A DNA stretch of 47,739 nt from an uncultured beta proteobacterium (GTDB lineage Bacteria > Pseudomonadota > Gammaproteobacteria > Burkholderiales > Burkholderiaceae_C): the NCBI GenBank assembly GCA_903960915.1, contig CAJCCO010000023.1, forward strand, positions 1-47,739, given 5' to 3'. The translations under genes and the position numbers were made by a program. Shown piece by piece: positions 1-8,379 of the stretch (positions within the stretch are counted from its first letter, which is position 1; each line of letters opens with the position of its first letter). The notes beneath the pieces are model-generated. The model saw only the letters and a list, made by a program, of their open reading frames with translations. It was not told the DNA's origin and ran no database searches.

Positions 1-1010
1 AATGGGTGCATGTGACGGATATTTTGCCCACAGTGCTGGACATCACAGGCATTGACTACCCAGCAGCCTTTAACGGGTTTCGTACCCGGGGGATGAATGG
101 CGTGAGCTTTGCGGGCATGCTCAACAACCCATCATGGCCCACCCAGCGCCGACACCAGCACTTTGAACTTGAAGGCAATCGCGGTTATATCCAGGACGGC
201 TGGAAAATCGTTTCGCTGCAACCGCCCGGTACTGCCATTGACCTGGACCGCTGGATGCTGTTTGATATTCGCAACGACCCCTGCGAAATCAAAGACCTGG
301 CCAAAGAGCATCCTGACCAACTCGCCGCCTTGATCGCGGCCTTTGAGGCCGATGCCAGCGCCAATTACGTCTACCCCCTGGACAACCGCGATTCCAGCCG
401 CGCCATTACCTTGCCACCTTACGAATTGGCAGATGTGAACCGCACACGCCACTTTTATCCGGGCGGCCAGTCCATCGCCAGCATTGTGGTGTCACCGTTG
501 ATTGCTGACCGCTGCTTCGACTTATGCGCTGACTTTGACTACCAGGCAGGCCAGGAGGGCGTCATTTACGCGCTGGGGGATTGCTTCACCGGCATGCTGG
601 CTTTTGTGCAGGACCAAGCCTTGCATTTTGTCTGGCAGCGCTGGATGCGGCCCGTTGAGCTTGCTCCAATTCCCTTGGCTGCCGGCCGCCATGTCTTCAA
701 GATGTCTTTCACCGCATTGGGACAACGCCAGGGCGAGGCGAATTTTTTGCTGAACGCCCAGCCGGTGATCTCACACGTCACCCTGGCACCCACCATCCTG
801 CGTTTGCCCTCGGGCGGGCTTGATGTCGGCATCAATCGCCGCCAAGCTATCAGCGAGCGCATTGCGCACCGAGACGGCTTTGCCTACAACGGTCAGATTC
901 ATGTCGTGTCCATCATTCCGGGCGAAGCTGCGCCTGGTTCACCCTTGGTGATGGACGAGGCAGCAGTTCAGCAGCGTCTGCGCGACGCGGCAGTAAGCGC
1001 AAGCGCGTAA
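1..1010 (+). CDS. Arylsulfatase-type sulfatase, C-terminal part (5' end outside window)
   Basis: This is the 3' part of a sulfatase gene; the reading frame is open to the window edge (first full codon at base 3). The formylglycine active-site region lies upstream and cannot be seen. What is visible is the late alkaline-phosphatase-fold segment VHVTDILPTVLDITGI, then the WMLFDIRNDPCEIKDLAKEHP stretch with its following helix, which is typical of bacterial arylsulfatases. A C-terminal region of about 190 residues follows, rich in short beta segments. Such enzymes release sulfate from sulfate esters, although some relatives act on phosphonate or phosphate esters. A split thiamine-diphosphate decarboxylase follows about 100 bp downstream, so both may serve organosulfur or organophosphorus use. 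Family membership is fairly safe; the substrate is unknown. Confidence 0.8.
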   Translation, partial: WVHVTDILPTVLDITGIDYPAAFNGFRTRGMNGVSFAGMLNNPSWPTQRRHQHFELEGNRGYIQDGWKIVSLQPPGTAIDLDRWMLFDIRNDPCEIKDLAKEHPDQLAALIAAFEADASANYVYPLDNRDSSRAITLPPYELADVNRTRHFYPGGQSIASIVVSPLIADRCFDLCADFDYQAGQEGVIYALGDCFTGMLAFVQDQALHFVWQRWMRPVELAPIPLAAGRHVFKMSFTALGQRQGEANFLLNAQPVISHVTLAPTILRLPSGGLDVGINRRQAISERIAHRDGFAYNGQIHVVSIIPGEAAPGSPLVMDEAAVQQRLRDAAVSASA

Positions 1011-1111
1011 AACGCAGGCAAAACCTGTGAGGCCAAGAAATGTCTTGTTTTTGACAGATTTTTGACACTCCCCAAACCACACTTCCACCACAACTTGCCC
1101 CTGGGAATCCC

Positions 1112-1642
1112 GTGAACCTTCAACCCCACTCCATACCCGCATCCGCTTGCTTACAAGCCCTGCAACGCAACCTTGTTGACCATGTCGTCACGGTACCCGA
1201 CTGGGTTCAGTTGGCCTTGCATGACCGACTTGAACAAGGCGTTGCCGGCATTCGGCTGGTACCTTGCAGCAACGAAAACCAGACCGTCACGGTGGCCGCC
1301 GGGCTGACCATTGGCGGCAAGCGCCCCCTGCTGATGATGCAAAACCAGGGCTTGTACAACTGCATCAACACCTTGCGCGCCGTTTGCCTGGATGCCCACA
1401 TTCCCATGGTCTTTATGGTGGGGCAGTTTGGCCGGGAGTATGAAAATCTGGGTCATCCTGCCACCGAGTCAGGCCGCACGATGGTGCGCATCATGGAGCC
1501 ACTACTTAAGGCGATTGACGTGCCGTTTTACAACCTCAACAGTACCGATGATCTGGCGCTGATGGACGAGGCCTATGCCCGGGCCGAGCAAGAAAAAACA
1601 GCTGTGGTGTTGCTGGTCTCAGCCCCCATGGCCTGGCAGTAA
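1112..1642 (+). CDS. Thiamine-diphosphate decarboxylase, PYR-domain subunit (sulfopyruvate/phosphonopyruvate decarboxylase alpha-like)
   Basis: The 176-residue protein has the size and layout of the N-terminal PYR domain of thiamine-diphosphate enzymes encoded as a separate subunit. Glu55 in the segment CSNENQTVTVAAGL sits where the conserved glutamate activates the cofactor's aminopyrimidine ring. The next gene supplies the cofactor-binding PP domain, so the pair should form one alpha/beta enzyme like sulfopyruvate decarboxylase (ComD/ComE). The start is GTG at 1112; no in-frame ATG near the N-terminus fits and the ribosome site is weak. Sulfopyruvate, phosphonopyruvate or another 2-oxo acid are all possible substrates. 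The sulfatase upstream favours a sulfur compound, but that is inference. Confidence 0.72.
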   Translation: MNLQPHSIPASACLQALQRNLVDHVVTVPDWVQLALHDRLEQGVAGIRLVPCSNENQTVTVAAGLTIGGKRPLLMMQNQGLYNCINTLRAVCLDAHIPMVFMVGQFGREYENLGHPATESGRTMVRIMEPLLKAIDVPFYNLNSTDDLALMDEAYARAEQEKTAVVLLVSAPMAWQ

Positions 1643-1650
1643 AGAAGGAG
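1642..1650 (+). promoter_or_regulatory. Strong ribosome binding site of the PP-domain subunit
   Basis: The purine run AAGAAGGAG overlaps the stop codon of the alpha-like subunit and lies 6 bases before the ATG at 1657. It fixes that start and suggests that the two subunits are translated from one message. Confidence 0.7.
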
Positions 1651-1656
1651 CACGCG

Positions 1657-2370
1657 ATGATGAATATTGTTCAAGCTTGCGGCGTTGTCGCCAAGTCCAG
1701 AGGCGATGCGCTGCTGGTGGCCACCATGCTGTCCATGTTTATTTTTGACCGCATTGAGGGCCAGGACGGCAAAGCCCGCATGGTCCCTTTGATCAACGGC
1801 AAGGCCGGGCTGGTTCTTGGACTGGTCGCCGGAAAGGTCAAGTCCTTGGTGGCTGGGAGCGGGCCACAAGTGGCGTCTACCGGACGCATCAGCTCCGTTC
1901 CCTTGATGGGCGGTGCCGCTGGACTGGGTCTGGGTTTGGCGCTGGCTCAGCCCAACCGCAAAGTTATTGTGATGGATGGGGACTCCAGCTTGCTCATGGA
2001 ACTCGGTGGGCTGGCCACCGTGGCATCGCATCAACCTAAGAATTTGATGCATGTGGTCGTGCACAACGGGACGCAATTCACCGGTCTGGCTAACGCAAAA
2101 ATCATGACCTCCGACTTTCAGTTCGCCCAAGTGGCGCAAAAAGCCGGCTATGTACATGCAGAACGCATTGACGATGGCGCGGTGTGGGCAAAACGTTTCC
2201 CCGTGTTATTGGCCATGGATGGTCCGGTATTTGTGGAACTCATGGTCGAACCTGTGCCACAACAAACCAAGGCGGGGTTCGAGCAGCAAGAACTCCCCGC
2301 CAATCAATATGACCGCATGGGACAGGAAGTGCTGGCGCTACAGGCCATGCTGGCACAAGATGCGATGTGA
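1657..2370 (+). CDS. Thiamine-diphosphate decarboxylase, PP-domain subunit (sulfopyruvate/phosphonopyruvate decarboxylase beta-like)
   Basis: The 237-residue protein is the cofactor-binding partner of the preceding subunit, only 14 bases downstream. The thiamine-diphosphate motif is visible as GDS at residues 108-110 followed 27 residues later by Asn137 (VVVHNGTQ), the usual GDG...N spacing with Ser replacing the second Gly. Upstream lies a glycine-rich stretch, STGRISSVPLMGGAAGLGLG, common in this family. The C-terminal extension (about residues 205-237) looks polar and helical. The reaction is most likely non-oxidative decarboxylation of a 2-oxo acid. An acetolactate-synthase-like role is less likely because the central FAD-like domain is absent. 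A bidirectional terminator follows. Confidence 0.72.
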   Translation: MMNIVQACGVVAKSRGDALLVATMLSMFIFDRIEGQDGKARMVPLINGKAGLVLGLVAGKVKSLVAGSGPQVASTGRISSVPLMGGAAGLGLGLALAQPNRKVIVMDGDSSLLMELGGLATVASHQPKNLMHVVVHNGTQFTGLANAKIMTSDFQFAQVAQKAGYVHAERIDDGAVWAKRFPVLLAMDGPVFVELMVEPVPQQTKAGFEQQELPANQYDRMGQEVLALQAMLAQDAM

Positions 2371-2398
2371 TGCTCCCCCTCTGAGTTACTGAAAACAA

Positions 2399-2422
2399 AA
2401 AAGCCGTCTTTCGACGGCTTTT
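2399..2422. terminator. Bidirectional intrinsic terminator between the decarboxylase operon and rpsT
   Basis: AAGCCGTC (2401-2408) pairs perfectly with GACGGCTT (2413-2420) around a 4-base loop, extended by flanking A:T pairs. An A-run precedes and a T-run follows the stem, so it can end transcription on both strands. It sits between two convergent genes, as expected. Confidence 0.9.
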
Positions 2423-2496
2423 CTGCTTTGCTACAGCGCACCCACTTCAAACGGCGCACTCTTACCTAGGTAGGAGTGCGTGCGATTGGCCTGAGA

Positions 2497-2799
2497 TCAG
2501 GCGGCTTTGGCGGCCAAGGCTTTCACCTTGGTCGACAGGCGGCTCTTATCGCGAGCAGCCTTGTTTTTGTGGAAGATGCCTTTGTCAGCCACGGTGTCAA
2601 CCACGGCTTGCATCTTGGCGAACAACTCGGTTGCCTTGGCTTTGTCGCCAGCAACAACCGCTTTTTCCACGTTCTTCACCGCGGTGCGGTATTTGGAACG
2701 CAGCGAAGTGTTGGCTGCATTGATTTTGACGTCCTGACGGACGCGCTTACGGCCCGACGCGAGGCGCGGGTTCTTTTTCTTGGGTTTACCAGATGCCAT
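2497..2799 (-). CDS. rpsT: 30S ribosomal protein S20
   Basis: The 100-residue, very basic protein is a clear S20. It opens with [19 protein letters not shown] and carries conserved family segments: [17 protein letters not shown] and the [19 protein letters not shown] helix. S20 binds 16S rRNA early in assembly of the small subunit. AAGGAA about 8 bases before the ATG is a good ribosome site. The gene is monocistronic: it ends at the shared terminator and has its own promoter region, divergent from murJ. In many proteobacteria S20 also lies beside murJ/mviN, so the context fits. Confidence 0.98.
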   Translation of the reverse strand: MASGKPKKKNPRLASGRKRVRQDVKINAANTSLRSKYRTAVKNVEKAVVAGDKAKATELFAKMQAVVDTVADKGIFHKNKAARDKSRLSTKVKALAAKAA

Positions 2800-2843
2800 A
2801 GTATGTATTCCTTGTGTTCAGGGATGATGCAGCAAAGCCCGCG

Positions 2844-2874
2844 ATTGTAGCAGGCAGCTATAGGCTTGCGGCAA
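2844..2874 (-). promoter_or_regulatory. Candidate sigma70 promoter of rpsT
   Basis: On the minus strand TACAAT (2844-2849) is a good -10 hexamer and TTGCCG (2869-2874) a possible -35, but the 19-base spacing is long. The predicted start leaves a leader of about 38 bases before the ATG. An inverted repeat, GGGTC-TT-GACCC (2876-2887), abuts the -35 and could be an operator. The -10 is more certain than the rest. Confidence 0.4.
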
Positions 2875-2933
2875 CGGGTCTTGACCCAACCTGAGCAGCC
2901 CCCACCCCCCGGGGGCAAGGCTACACTCCGCGC

Positions 2934-4499
2934 GTGAGTCTTTTCAAATCCGCCTCCATCGTCTCCTTGCTGACCTTGCTGTCCCGCATCACCGGGCTGT
3001 TGCGGGAGCTGCTGATTGCCTCCACCTTTGGCGCCAATGCGCTGACCGACGCCTTCAACGTGGCGTTTCGTATTCCTAATTTATTTCGCCGCTTCTTTGC
3101 CGAGGGCGCCTTCAGCCAAGCCTTTGTGCCGGTGCTGGCGGCCAGCAAGGCGCAGCATGGCGAAGCCGCCACCCAGTTGCTGATTGACCGATCTGCCACC
3201 GTGCTGACCTGGGCCTTGCTGCTGCTCAGCGTGCTGGGCGTGGCGGCCGCGCCCGCCCTGGTGTGGGCCATGGCCAGTGGTTTGCAGCAATCCCCGCAGG
3301 GCTTCGAAGTTGCCTCGGTCATGACGCGCTGGATGTTTCCCTACATCGCGTTTATGTCTTTGGTGGCCCTGGCCGCCGGTGTGCTCAACACCTGGAAGCG
3401 TTTTGCCGTGCCTGCGGCCACGCCCGTGCTGTTGAACCTGTGCATGATTGGCGCGGCCTGGCTGGGCGCGCCCTGGTTCAAGACGATGGGCCTGGAGCCT
3501 ATTTACGCCTTAGCCGGGGGCGTGCTGGCCGGGGGCGTGTTGCAACTGGCGGTACAGCTGCTGGCCTTGCGTCAGCTCGGGCTGATGCCGCGCATCGGTT
3601 GGGGCTGGCACAGCTTGCGGGAGGCGTGGGCGGACGAGGGCACCAAAAATATTCTGCGTTTGATGGGACCGGCCTTGCTGGGCGTGAGCGTGGCGCATAT
3701 CTCCATGCTGATCAACACCCAGATCGCCTCGCACCTGACGCCCGGCAGCGTGAGCTGGATCACCTATGCCGACCGCTTGATGGAATTTCCCACCGCGCTG
3801 CTGGGCGTGGCCCTGGGCGTGGTGCTGATGCCGCAGCTGGCGCTGGCCCGCGCCAGTGGGCAAAAAGAGCGCTACTCCGCCATGCTGGACTGGGGCTTGC
3901 GCCTGGTGGTTTTACTGGCGGTGCCGTGTGCCATGGCGCTGCTGCTGTTTGCCAAGCCGCTGGTGGCCGTGCTTTACCACTACGGTGCCATGACCACGCA
4001 TGACGTGCAGCAAATCACCTATGCCTTGATGGGTTGGGGCGCCGGATTGGTCGGCCTGGTGGCCTTGAAAGTGCTGGCGCCCGGTTACTACGCCAACCAG
4101 GACACCAAAACACCGGTGCGTGTCGCCCTGGCGGTGCTGGTCATCACCCAGCTCTTGAACCTGCTGCTGGTTCCGTACTTTGCCCACGCCGGGTTGACAC
4201 TCTCCATCGGGCTGGGCGCCCTGATCAACGCCTTATGGCTGTTGATAGGTCTGCGCCAGCGCGGAAGTTACACGCCCGAGCCGGGCTGGTGGCGTTTTAC
4301 CTTGCAGGTGCTGCTGGCGACGGCCTTGCTGGCGGTGTTTTTATTTTGGGCCAACGCGGCCTTTGACTGGACGCAGCTGCGCGCTGAAAGTTTGAAGCGC
4401 ATCGGGCTGCTCACGCTGGTGATGGTCGGCTCGGGTCTCATTTATTTCTCAGCCCTTTGGGCCACGGGCCTGAAGCTGGCCCAGTTTGCACGACGTTGA
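2934..4499 (+). CDS. murJ: Lipid II flippase MurJ (MviN)
   Basis: The 521-residue integral membrane protein matches MurJ/MviN in length and in its opening, SLFKSASIVSLLTLLSRITG followed by LLRELLIASTFGANALTDAF. About 14 hydrophobic helices fill the rest, as expected for the MOP-superfamily flippase that moves lipid II across the inner membrane for peptidoglycan synthesis. The conserved IPNLFRRFFAEGAFSQAFVP loop near residues 45-65 is present. Translation probably starts at GTG 2934, which gives the standard N-terminus. There is no good Shine-Dalgarno sequence, and a GC-rich hairpin (2898-2916) lies just upstream. The gene diverges from rpsT and is followed 29 bases later by the SirB1-family gene. 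Confidence 0.97.
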   Translation: MSLFKSASIVSLLTLLSRITGLLRELLIASTFGANALTDAFNVAFRIPNLFRRFFAEGAFSQAFVPVLAASKAQHGEAATQLLIDRSATVLTWALLLLSVLGVAAAPALVWAMASGLQQSPQGFEVASVMTRWMFPYIAFMSLVALAAGVLNTWKRFAVPAATPVLLNLCMIGAAWLGAPWFKTMGLEPIYALAGGVLAGGVLQLAVQLLALRQLGLMPRIGWGWHSLREAWADEGTKNILRLMGPALLGVSVAHISMLINTQIASHLTPGSVSWITYADRLMEFPTALLGVALGVVLMPQLALARASGQKERYSAMLDWGLRLVVLLAVPCAMALLLFAKPLVAVLYHYGAMTTHDVQQITYALMGWGAGLVGLVALKVLAPGYYANQDTKTPVRVALAVLVITQLLNLLLVPYFAHAGLTLSIGLGALINALWLLIGLRQRGSYTPEPGWWRFTLQVLLATALLAVFLFWANAAFDWTQLRAESLKRIGLLTLVMVGSGLIYFSALWATGLKLAQFARR

Positions 4500-4528
4500 G
4501 GCTCAGCCACAGGACATAAACGGTTGCC

Positions 4529-5380
4529 ATGAAACTGTCATTGACACTCCCCACCCCCCTGGCGTATTTCACATCGCTGGTGCAAAACGACGACGAGTTT
4601 GCCCTGCTGGAGGCGGCCATCTGCCTGGGGCAGGACGACGACCCCGATTTCGATGTGCAGCACGTGCTCAGCGAAGTCGATCAACTCCAGGCCCGTCTCA
4701 AGCGCCGGATGGCCGCAGACGCCTCACCGCTGCAAAAACTGCGCATCTTGAACCAGTTTTTTTACCAAGACCTGGGCTTTGCAGGCAACCTGAACCACTA
4801 CTACGACCCGGAGAACAGCTTCATCCACCGGGTGCTGCGCAGCCGCCTGGCCATTCCCATCTCGATGGCCGTGCTGTGGCTGGAGTTGGCCCAGGGCTTG
4901 GGGCTGGCGGCGCGCGGCGTGTCTTTTCCCGGTCACTTCATGGTCAAGGTCAACTTGCCGCACGGGCAGGTGGTGATGGACCCGCTCACCGGCCAGTCGC
5001 TCAGCCGCGAGGCTTTGTCTGAACGCCTGCAGCCGTTTCGCCGACAACAAGGGCTGGACGATGAATTTGAAGCGCCGCTGGGCCTGTTTCTGCAAGCCAG
5101 TCCGCCACGCGACATCGTGGCGCGCATGCTGCGCAACTTGCAAGAAATCTACACCAGCCAGGAAGACTGGGCGCGGCTGATAGCCGTGCACAACCGCCTG
5201 ATCGTGCTGCTGCCGCAAGACTGGCCGGTGTACCGCGACCGCGGACTCGCCCATGCCGAACTAAGCCACACCGCGCAAGCCGTGGCCGACCTGCAAACTT
5301 ATCTCGACCATGCGGGCCAAGGGGTAGACCGCTCGGCCATTGCGCAACGGGTGCTGGAACTCCAGAGTAAATCGCGCTAA
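4529..5380 (+). CDS. SirB1 family protein (transglutaminase-like fold plus TPR)
   Basis: The 283-residue protein has the SirB1/YchA layout. A helical N-terminus is followed by a transglutaminase-like core with GLAARGVSFPGHFMVKV (about 129-141) and VVMDPLTG (148-155), and a C-terminal tetratricopeptide-like part (about 205-275). His136 and Asp151 of the protease-like triad are recognisable. The position where an active cysteine is expected reads IPISMAVLWLEL, with Ser112, so classical cysteine catalysis is doubtful, as is usual for this family. The biochemical role is not established. It follows murJ on the same strand and converges on purM with only 15 bases between the stops. Confidence 0.85.
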   Translation: MKLSLTLPTPLAYFTSLVQNDDEFALLEAAICLGQDDDPDFDVQHVLSEVDQLQARLKRRMAADASPLQKLRILNQFFYQDLGFAGNLNHYYDPENSFIHRVLRSRLAIPISMAVLWLELAQGLGLAARGVSFPGHFMVKVNLPHGQVVMDPLTGQSLSREALSERLQPFRRQQGLDDEFEAPLGLFLQASPPRDIVARMLRNLQEIYTSQEDWARLIAVHNRLIVLLPQDWPVYRDRGLAHAELSHTAQAVADLQTYLDHAGQGVDRSAIAQRVLELQSKSR

Positions 5381-5395
5381 CTGTTTTCTTTGTTT

Positions 5396-6469
5396 TCAGC
5401 GCACCAGCACGGCAGCACTATCGCCGCGTGAGGCAATCACGCCAATCTCATACACCTGCTCACCCGAAGCGCGCAGGGTTGCGGCACAGGCAGCGGCTTG
5501 GTCGGCTGCCACCACCACCACCATGCCAATGCCGTTGTTGAAGGTGCGGTTCATCTCGATGTCGTCAATGCCTGCTGTTGCTTGCAGCCAGGCAAACAGC
5601 TCGGTTTGTGGCCAGCTGCCCTTGACCAAGTGCGCCGCCAGGCCGTCAGGGAGCACGCGGGGAATGTTTTCCAGCAGCCCGCCCCCGGTGATGTGGGCCA
5701 GCGCCTTGATGCCGCCAGGCGCATTGGCATCTGCCGAATGCGGATGGGCCGCCAGGGCGGCCAGCACATTTTTGACGTACAGGCGGGTCGGCGCCATCAG
5801 CGCTTGCTTGAAGGGCTGACCGTCCAGGGTGGCGGGGATCTGGTCGCCCGCGCGCTCAATGCACTTGCGCACCAGGCTGAAACCGTTGGAATGCACGCCG
5901 TGCGAGGCCAGGCCCAGCACCACATCGCCGCTTTGAACGCTTTGACCGGTCAGAATTTTGGATTTCTCGACCGCGCCAACCGCAAAACCGGCCAGGTCGT
6001 ACTCGCCTGCGGGGTACATGCCGGGCATCTCGGCGGTTTCGCCACCAATCAGCGCGCAGCCAGACAACTCACAGCCCTTGGCAATGCCGCCAATCACGGC
6101 TGCGGCGGTGTCCACGTCAAGCTTGCCGCAGGCGAAATAGTCCAGAAAAAACAGCGGCTCAGCGCCTTGCACCAGCACGTCGTTGACGCTCATGGCCACC
6201 AGGTCAATGCCCACGGTGTCGTGCATATTCCACTCAAAAGCCAGTTTCAGCTTGGTGCCCACGCCGTCGGTGCCGCTCACCAACACCGGCTCCTTGTAGC
6301 GCTTGGGCACTTCAAACAGGGCGCCAAAGCCACCAATACCCGCCAGCACGCCCTCGCGCATGGTCTTTTTAGCCAGCGGTTTGATGCGCTCCACCAGGGC
6401 GTCGCCGGCGTCAATATCGACACCAGCGTCTTTGTAAGAAAGGGGGGAGGGCTTGTTAATCATGGTCAT
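5396..6469 (-). CDS. purM: Phosphoribosylformylglycinamidine cyclo-ligase (AIR synthetase)
   Basis: The 357-residue protein is a textbook PurM, catalysing the ATP-dependent ring closure of FGAM to AIR in purine synthesis. Recognisable segments include [20 protein letters not shown] at the start, [14 protein letters not shown] (nucleotide-binding loop), [11 protein letters not shown] and [18 protein letters not shown] [14 protein letters not shown]. The next methionine, two codons in (6463), is an alternative start. The gene diverges from the permease gene; the 71-base gap must hold both promoters, but I see no convincing hexamer pair. In the Burkholderiales purM is commonly next to this permease and hda. 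Confidence 0.98.
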   Translation of the reverse strand: MTMINKPSPLSYKDAGVDIDAGDALVERIKPLAKKTMREGVLAGIGGFGALFEVPKRYKEPVLVSGTDGVGTKLKLAFEWNMHDTVGIDLVAMSVNDVLVQGAEPLFFLDYFACGKLDVDTAAAVIGGIAKGCELSGCALIGGETAEMPGMYPAGEYDLAGFAVGAVEKSKILTGQSVQSGDVVLGLASHGVHSNGFSLVRKCIERAGDQIPATLDGQPFKQALMAPTRLYVKNVLAALAAHPHSADANAPGGIKALAHITGGGLLENIPRVLPDGLAAHLVKGSWPQTELFAWLQATAGIDDIEMNRTFNNGIGMVVVVAADQAAACAATLRASGEQVYEIGVIASRGDSAAVLVR

Positions 6470-6525
6470 TGGAGGTAGTTGGGGGCTGCAGCAGGACAGA
6501 GCCCTATAGAATTTGCCCAGATTTT

Positions 6526-6532
6526 AAGGGAG
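6526..6532 (+). promoter_or_regulatory. Ribosome binding site deciding the permease start
   Basis: AAGGGAG lies 8 bases before the ATG at 6541. It favours that codon over the in-frame ATG at 6469, whose product would carry an unusual hydrophilic N-terminal extension overlapping the purM start. Confidence 0.65.
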
Positions 6533-6540
6533 CCAACTAC

Positions 6541-7623
6541 ATGCAATTAATTTCAACTCAAAAAGCAGCGATCACCTGGGGCCTCATGGCTTTGGTGACT
6601 GGCCTGCTCATCTGGCTGCTCGCCCCCGTGCTGACGCCCTTTGTCGTTGCGGCGGTGTTGGCCTATGCCCTCACGCCCCTGGTGAACTGGATAGACAACC
6701 TGGCACGCGGTTGGATGCCGCGCTTGGTGGCGGTGTTGGTGGTGGAGTTGCTCTTTTTGCTGGCCATGCTCAGCATTTTGTTGCTGATGGTGCCCATCTT
6801 GGTGAAAGAATTTCCCATGCTGCGGGATCAAATTCCCGTCTTGCTAGACAGCCTGAACGCCGCACTCAAACCCTTTTTGGCCCAGTTTGGCATCAACCTC
6901 AACCTGGATGTGGCCAGTATCAAAGCCTTTATTCTGAAGTACCTCAGCGCCAACGCACAAGACTCGTTCGCCTCGGTCATGACCTCGATTCAGATTGGTG
7001 GCAGCCTGGCTGTGGCGATGCTGGGCAACGCCATGCTGGTGCCCGTGGCCCTGTTTTATTTTTTGATGGACTGGCACCGCTTGGTGGAGCGGGTCGCCGC
7101 ATTTGTGCCCCCGCGCTTGCGCAGCGGCTATGACAGTTTTACCCATGAATCTGACCTGGTGCTGGGCCAGTACCTGCGCGGTCAGTTGCTGGTCATGGGA
7201 CTGATGGCGGTGTTTTACAGCGCCGGACTGGCCGCTTTCGGCCTCGACCTGGCCTTGCCCATTGGCATCTTCACCGGACTGGCCATGTTTGTGCCCTACG
7301 TGGGTTTTGGTTTGGGGCTGATTCTGGCCACCCTGGCGGGCCTGCTGCAATTTGCAGCAACTGCAGGCCTGGCCAAGGTGGTGCTGATGGTGGCCGTGGT
7401 CTATGGCTTGGGCCAGCTGCTGGAAAGTTTGTTTTTAACGCCGCGCCTGGTGGGCGAGCGCATTGGCCTGCACCCGCTGGCCGTCATTTTTGCCTTGCTT
7501 GCCTTTGGGCAACTGTTTGGCTTTGTCGGTGTGCTGATTGCGCTGCCTGCCAGTGCGGTGCTGCTGGTGGCCATGCGCCGCGCCCATACCGGCTACCTGG
7601 CCAGCAAGATGTACCAAGGCTAG
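6541..7623 (+). CDS. AI-2E family (PerM-type) inner-membrane permease
   Basis: The 360-residue protein (from ATG 6541) has the AI-2E/UPF0118 pattern. Two N-terminal membrane helices (LMALVTGLLIWLLAPVL and the following FVVAAVLAYALTPLV) are followed by another helix with a charged loop. A central soluble stretch of about 80 residues precedes four or more C-terminal helices, including GIFTGLAMFVPYVGFGLGL and the ending ALPASAVLLVAMR. Family members export small molecules or move Na+/H+; the substrate cannot be told from sequence. It is probably co-transcribed with hda, 10 bases downstream, an arrangement common in this bacterial order. Confidence 0.92.
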   Translation: MQLISTQKAAITWGLMALVTGLLIWLLAPVLTPFVVAAVLAYALTPLVNWIDNLARGWMPRLVAVLVVELLFLLAMLSILLLMVPILVKEFPMLRDQIPVLLDSLNAALKPFLAQFGINLNLDVASIKAFILKYLSANAQDSFASVMTSIQIGGSLAVAMLGNAMLVPVALFYFLMDWHRLVERVAAFVPPRLRSGYDSFTHESDLVLGQYLRGQLLVMGLMAVFYSAGLAAFGLDLALPIGIFTGLAMFVPYVGFGLGLILATLAGLLQFAATAGLAKVVLMVAVVYGLGQLLESLFLTPRLVGERIGLHPLAVIFALLAFGQLFGFVGVLIALPASAVLLVAMRRAHTGYLASKMYQG

Positions 7624-7633
7624 ATCACCCGAC

Positions 7634-8320
7634 ATGAAGCAAATTGCCCTGGATATTGGCCTGGTCAGTGGCCCCACGCTGGCCACTTTTTATGCCGGAC
7701 CCAACCAAGCCGCCTTCAGTCACCTGAAGCAGTGGGTGGCACTCACCTCGGCTACCAGTTCACGATCCCCCGTGCCCACCTACCTGTGGGGCGACAGCGC
7801 CAGCGGCAAAACCCATTTGCTCTGCGCCGTGCAACAAGCCCTGCGCGATCAGGGCGCCACCGTGGGCTGGCTCGATGCCAGCATGCAAGACCCGCCTGCG
7901 TTTGACGAGCACTGGGCCGCCGTGCTGATGGACGATGTGCACCTGTTCAACGCCGAGCAGCAGCAAGCCGCCTTCAACTGGTTCGTCAACGCCGCCAGTT
8001 TCTCGCTGGGTGTACTGGCTGCGGGCAGCTTGCCGCCCGCCGATTTGCCCTTGCGTGACGACTTGCGCACCCGCCTGGGCTGGGGCCATGTGTTCCAGCT
8101 CCAGGTGTTGAGCGAAACCGAGCGGCGCGCCGTGCTGCGCCAGGCCGCCGATGCGCGTGGCATATTTTTAAGCGACGAGGTCATGGACTACATGCTGACG
8201 CGCTTCTCCCGCGACCTGGGCAGCCTGATGGAACTGCTGCACCAGCTCGACCACTACGGCCTGCAAACCCAACGCGGCATCACCATTCCTTTGATCAAAT
8301 CCATGATGGACAACTCCTGA
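7634..8320 (+). CDS. hda: DnaA regulatory inactivator Hda
   Basis: The 228-residue protein is a DnaA-related AAA+ ATPase lacking DnaA's N-terminal and DNA-binding domains, which is the Hda layout. Visible are the Walker A loop GDSASGKT (53-60), the Walker B-like segment AAVLMDDVHLF (about 97-107), sensor segment LAAGSLPPADLPLRDDLRTR with the arginine finger region, and the C-terminal lid MLTRFSRDLGSLMELLHQLD. With the DNA-loaded sliding clamp, Hda promotes hydrolysis of DnaA-bound ATP to prevent re-initiation. The ATG at 7634 gives the expected N-terminus; an in-frame extension upstream would overlap the permease. Its stop overlaps a possible ATG of the next gene. Confidence 0.95.
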   Translation: MKQIALDIGLVSGPTLATFYAGPNQAAFSHLKQWVALTSATSSRSPVPTYLWGDSASGKTHLLCAVQQALRDQGATVGWLDASMQDPPAFDEHWAAVLMDDVHLFNAEQQQAAFNWFVNAASFSLGVLAAGSLPPADLPLRDDLRTRLGWGHVFQLQVLSETERRAVLRQAADARGIFLSDEVMDYMLTRFSRDLGSLMELLHQLDHYGLQTQRGITIPLIKSMMDNS

Positions 8321-8379
8321 TGACCGTGCCGCACAGACCAACCCCGAAGTCCCCCCCACAGTCGACTACGAAGCGCCCC

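Noticed and set aside
1051..1067. Two TTGACA hexamers before the decarboxylase alpha-like gene
   Set aside because: No TATAAT-like element lies at 16-18 bases from either, so they are not annotated as a promoter.
6470..6540. TATAGAAT in the purM/permease gap as a -10 element
   Set aside because: No -35-like hexamer lies at an acceptable distance (TTGGGG at 6479-6484 is 20 or more bases away).
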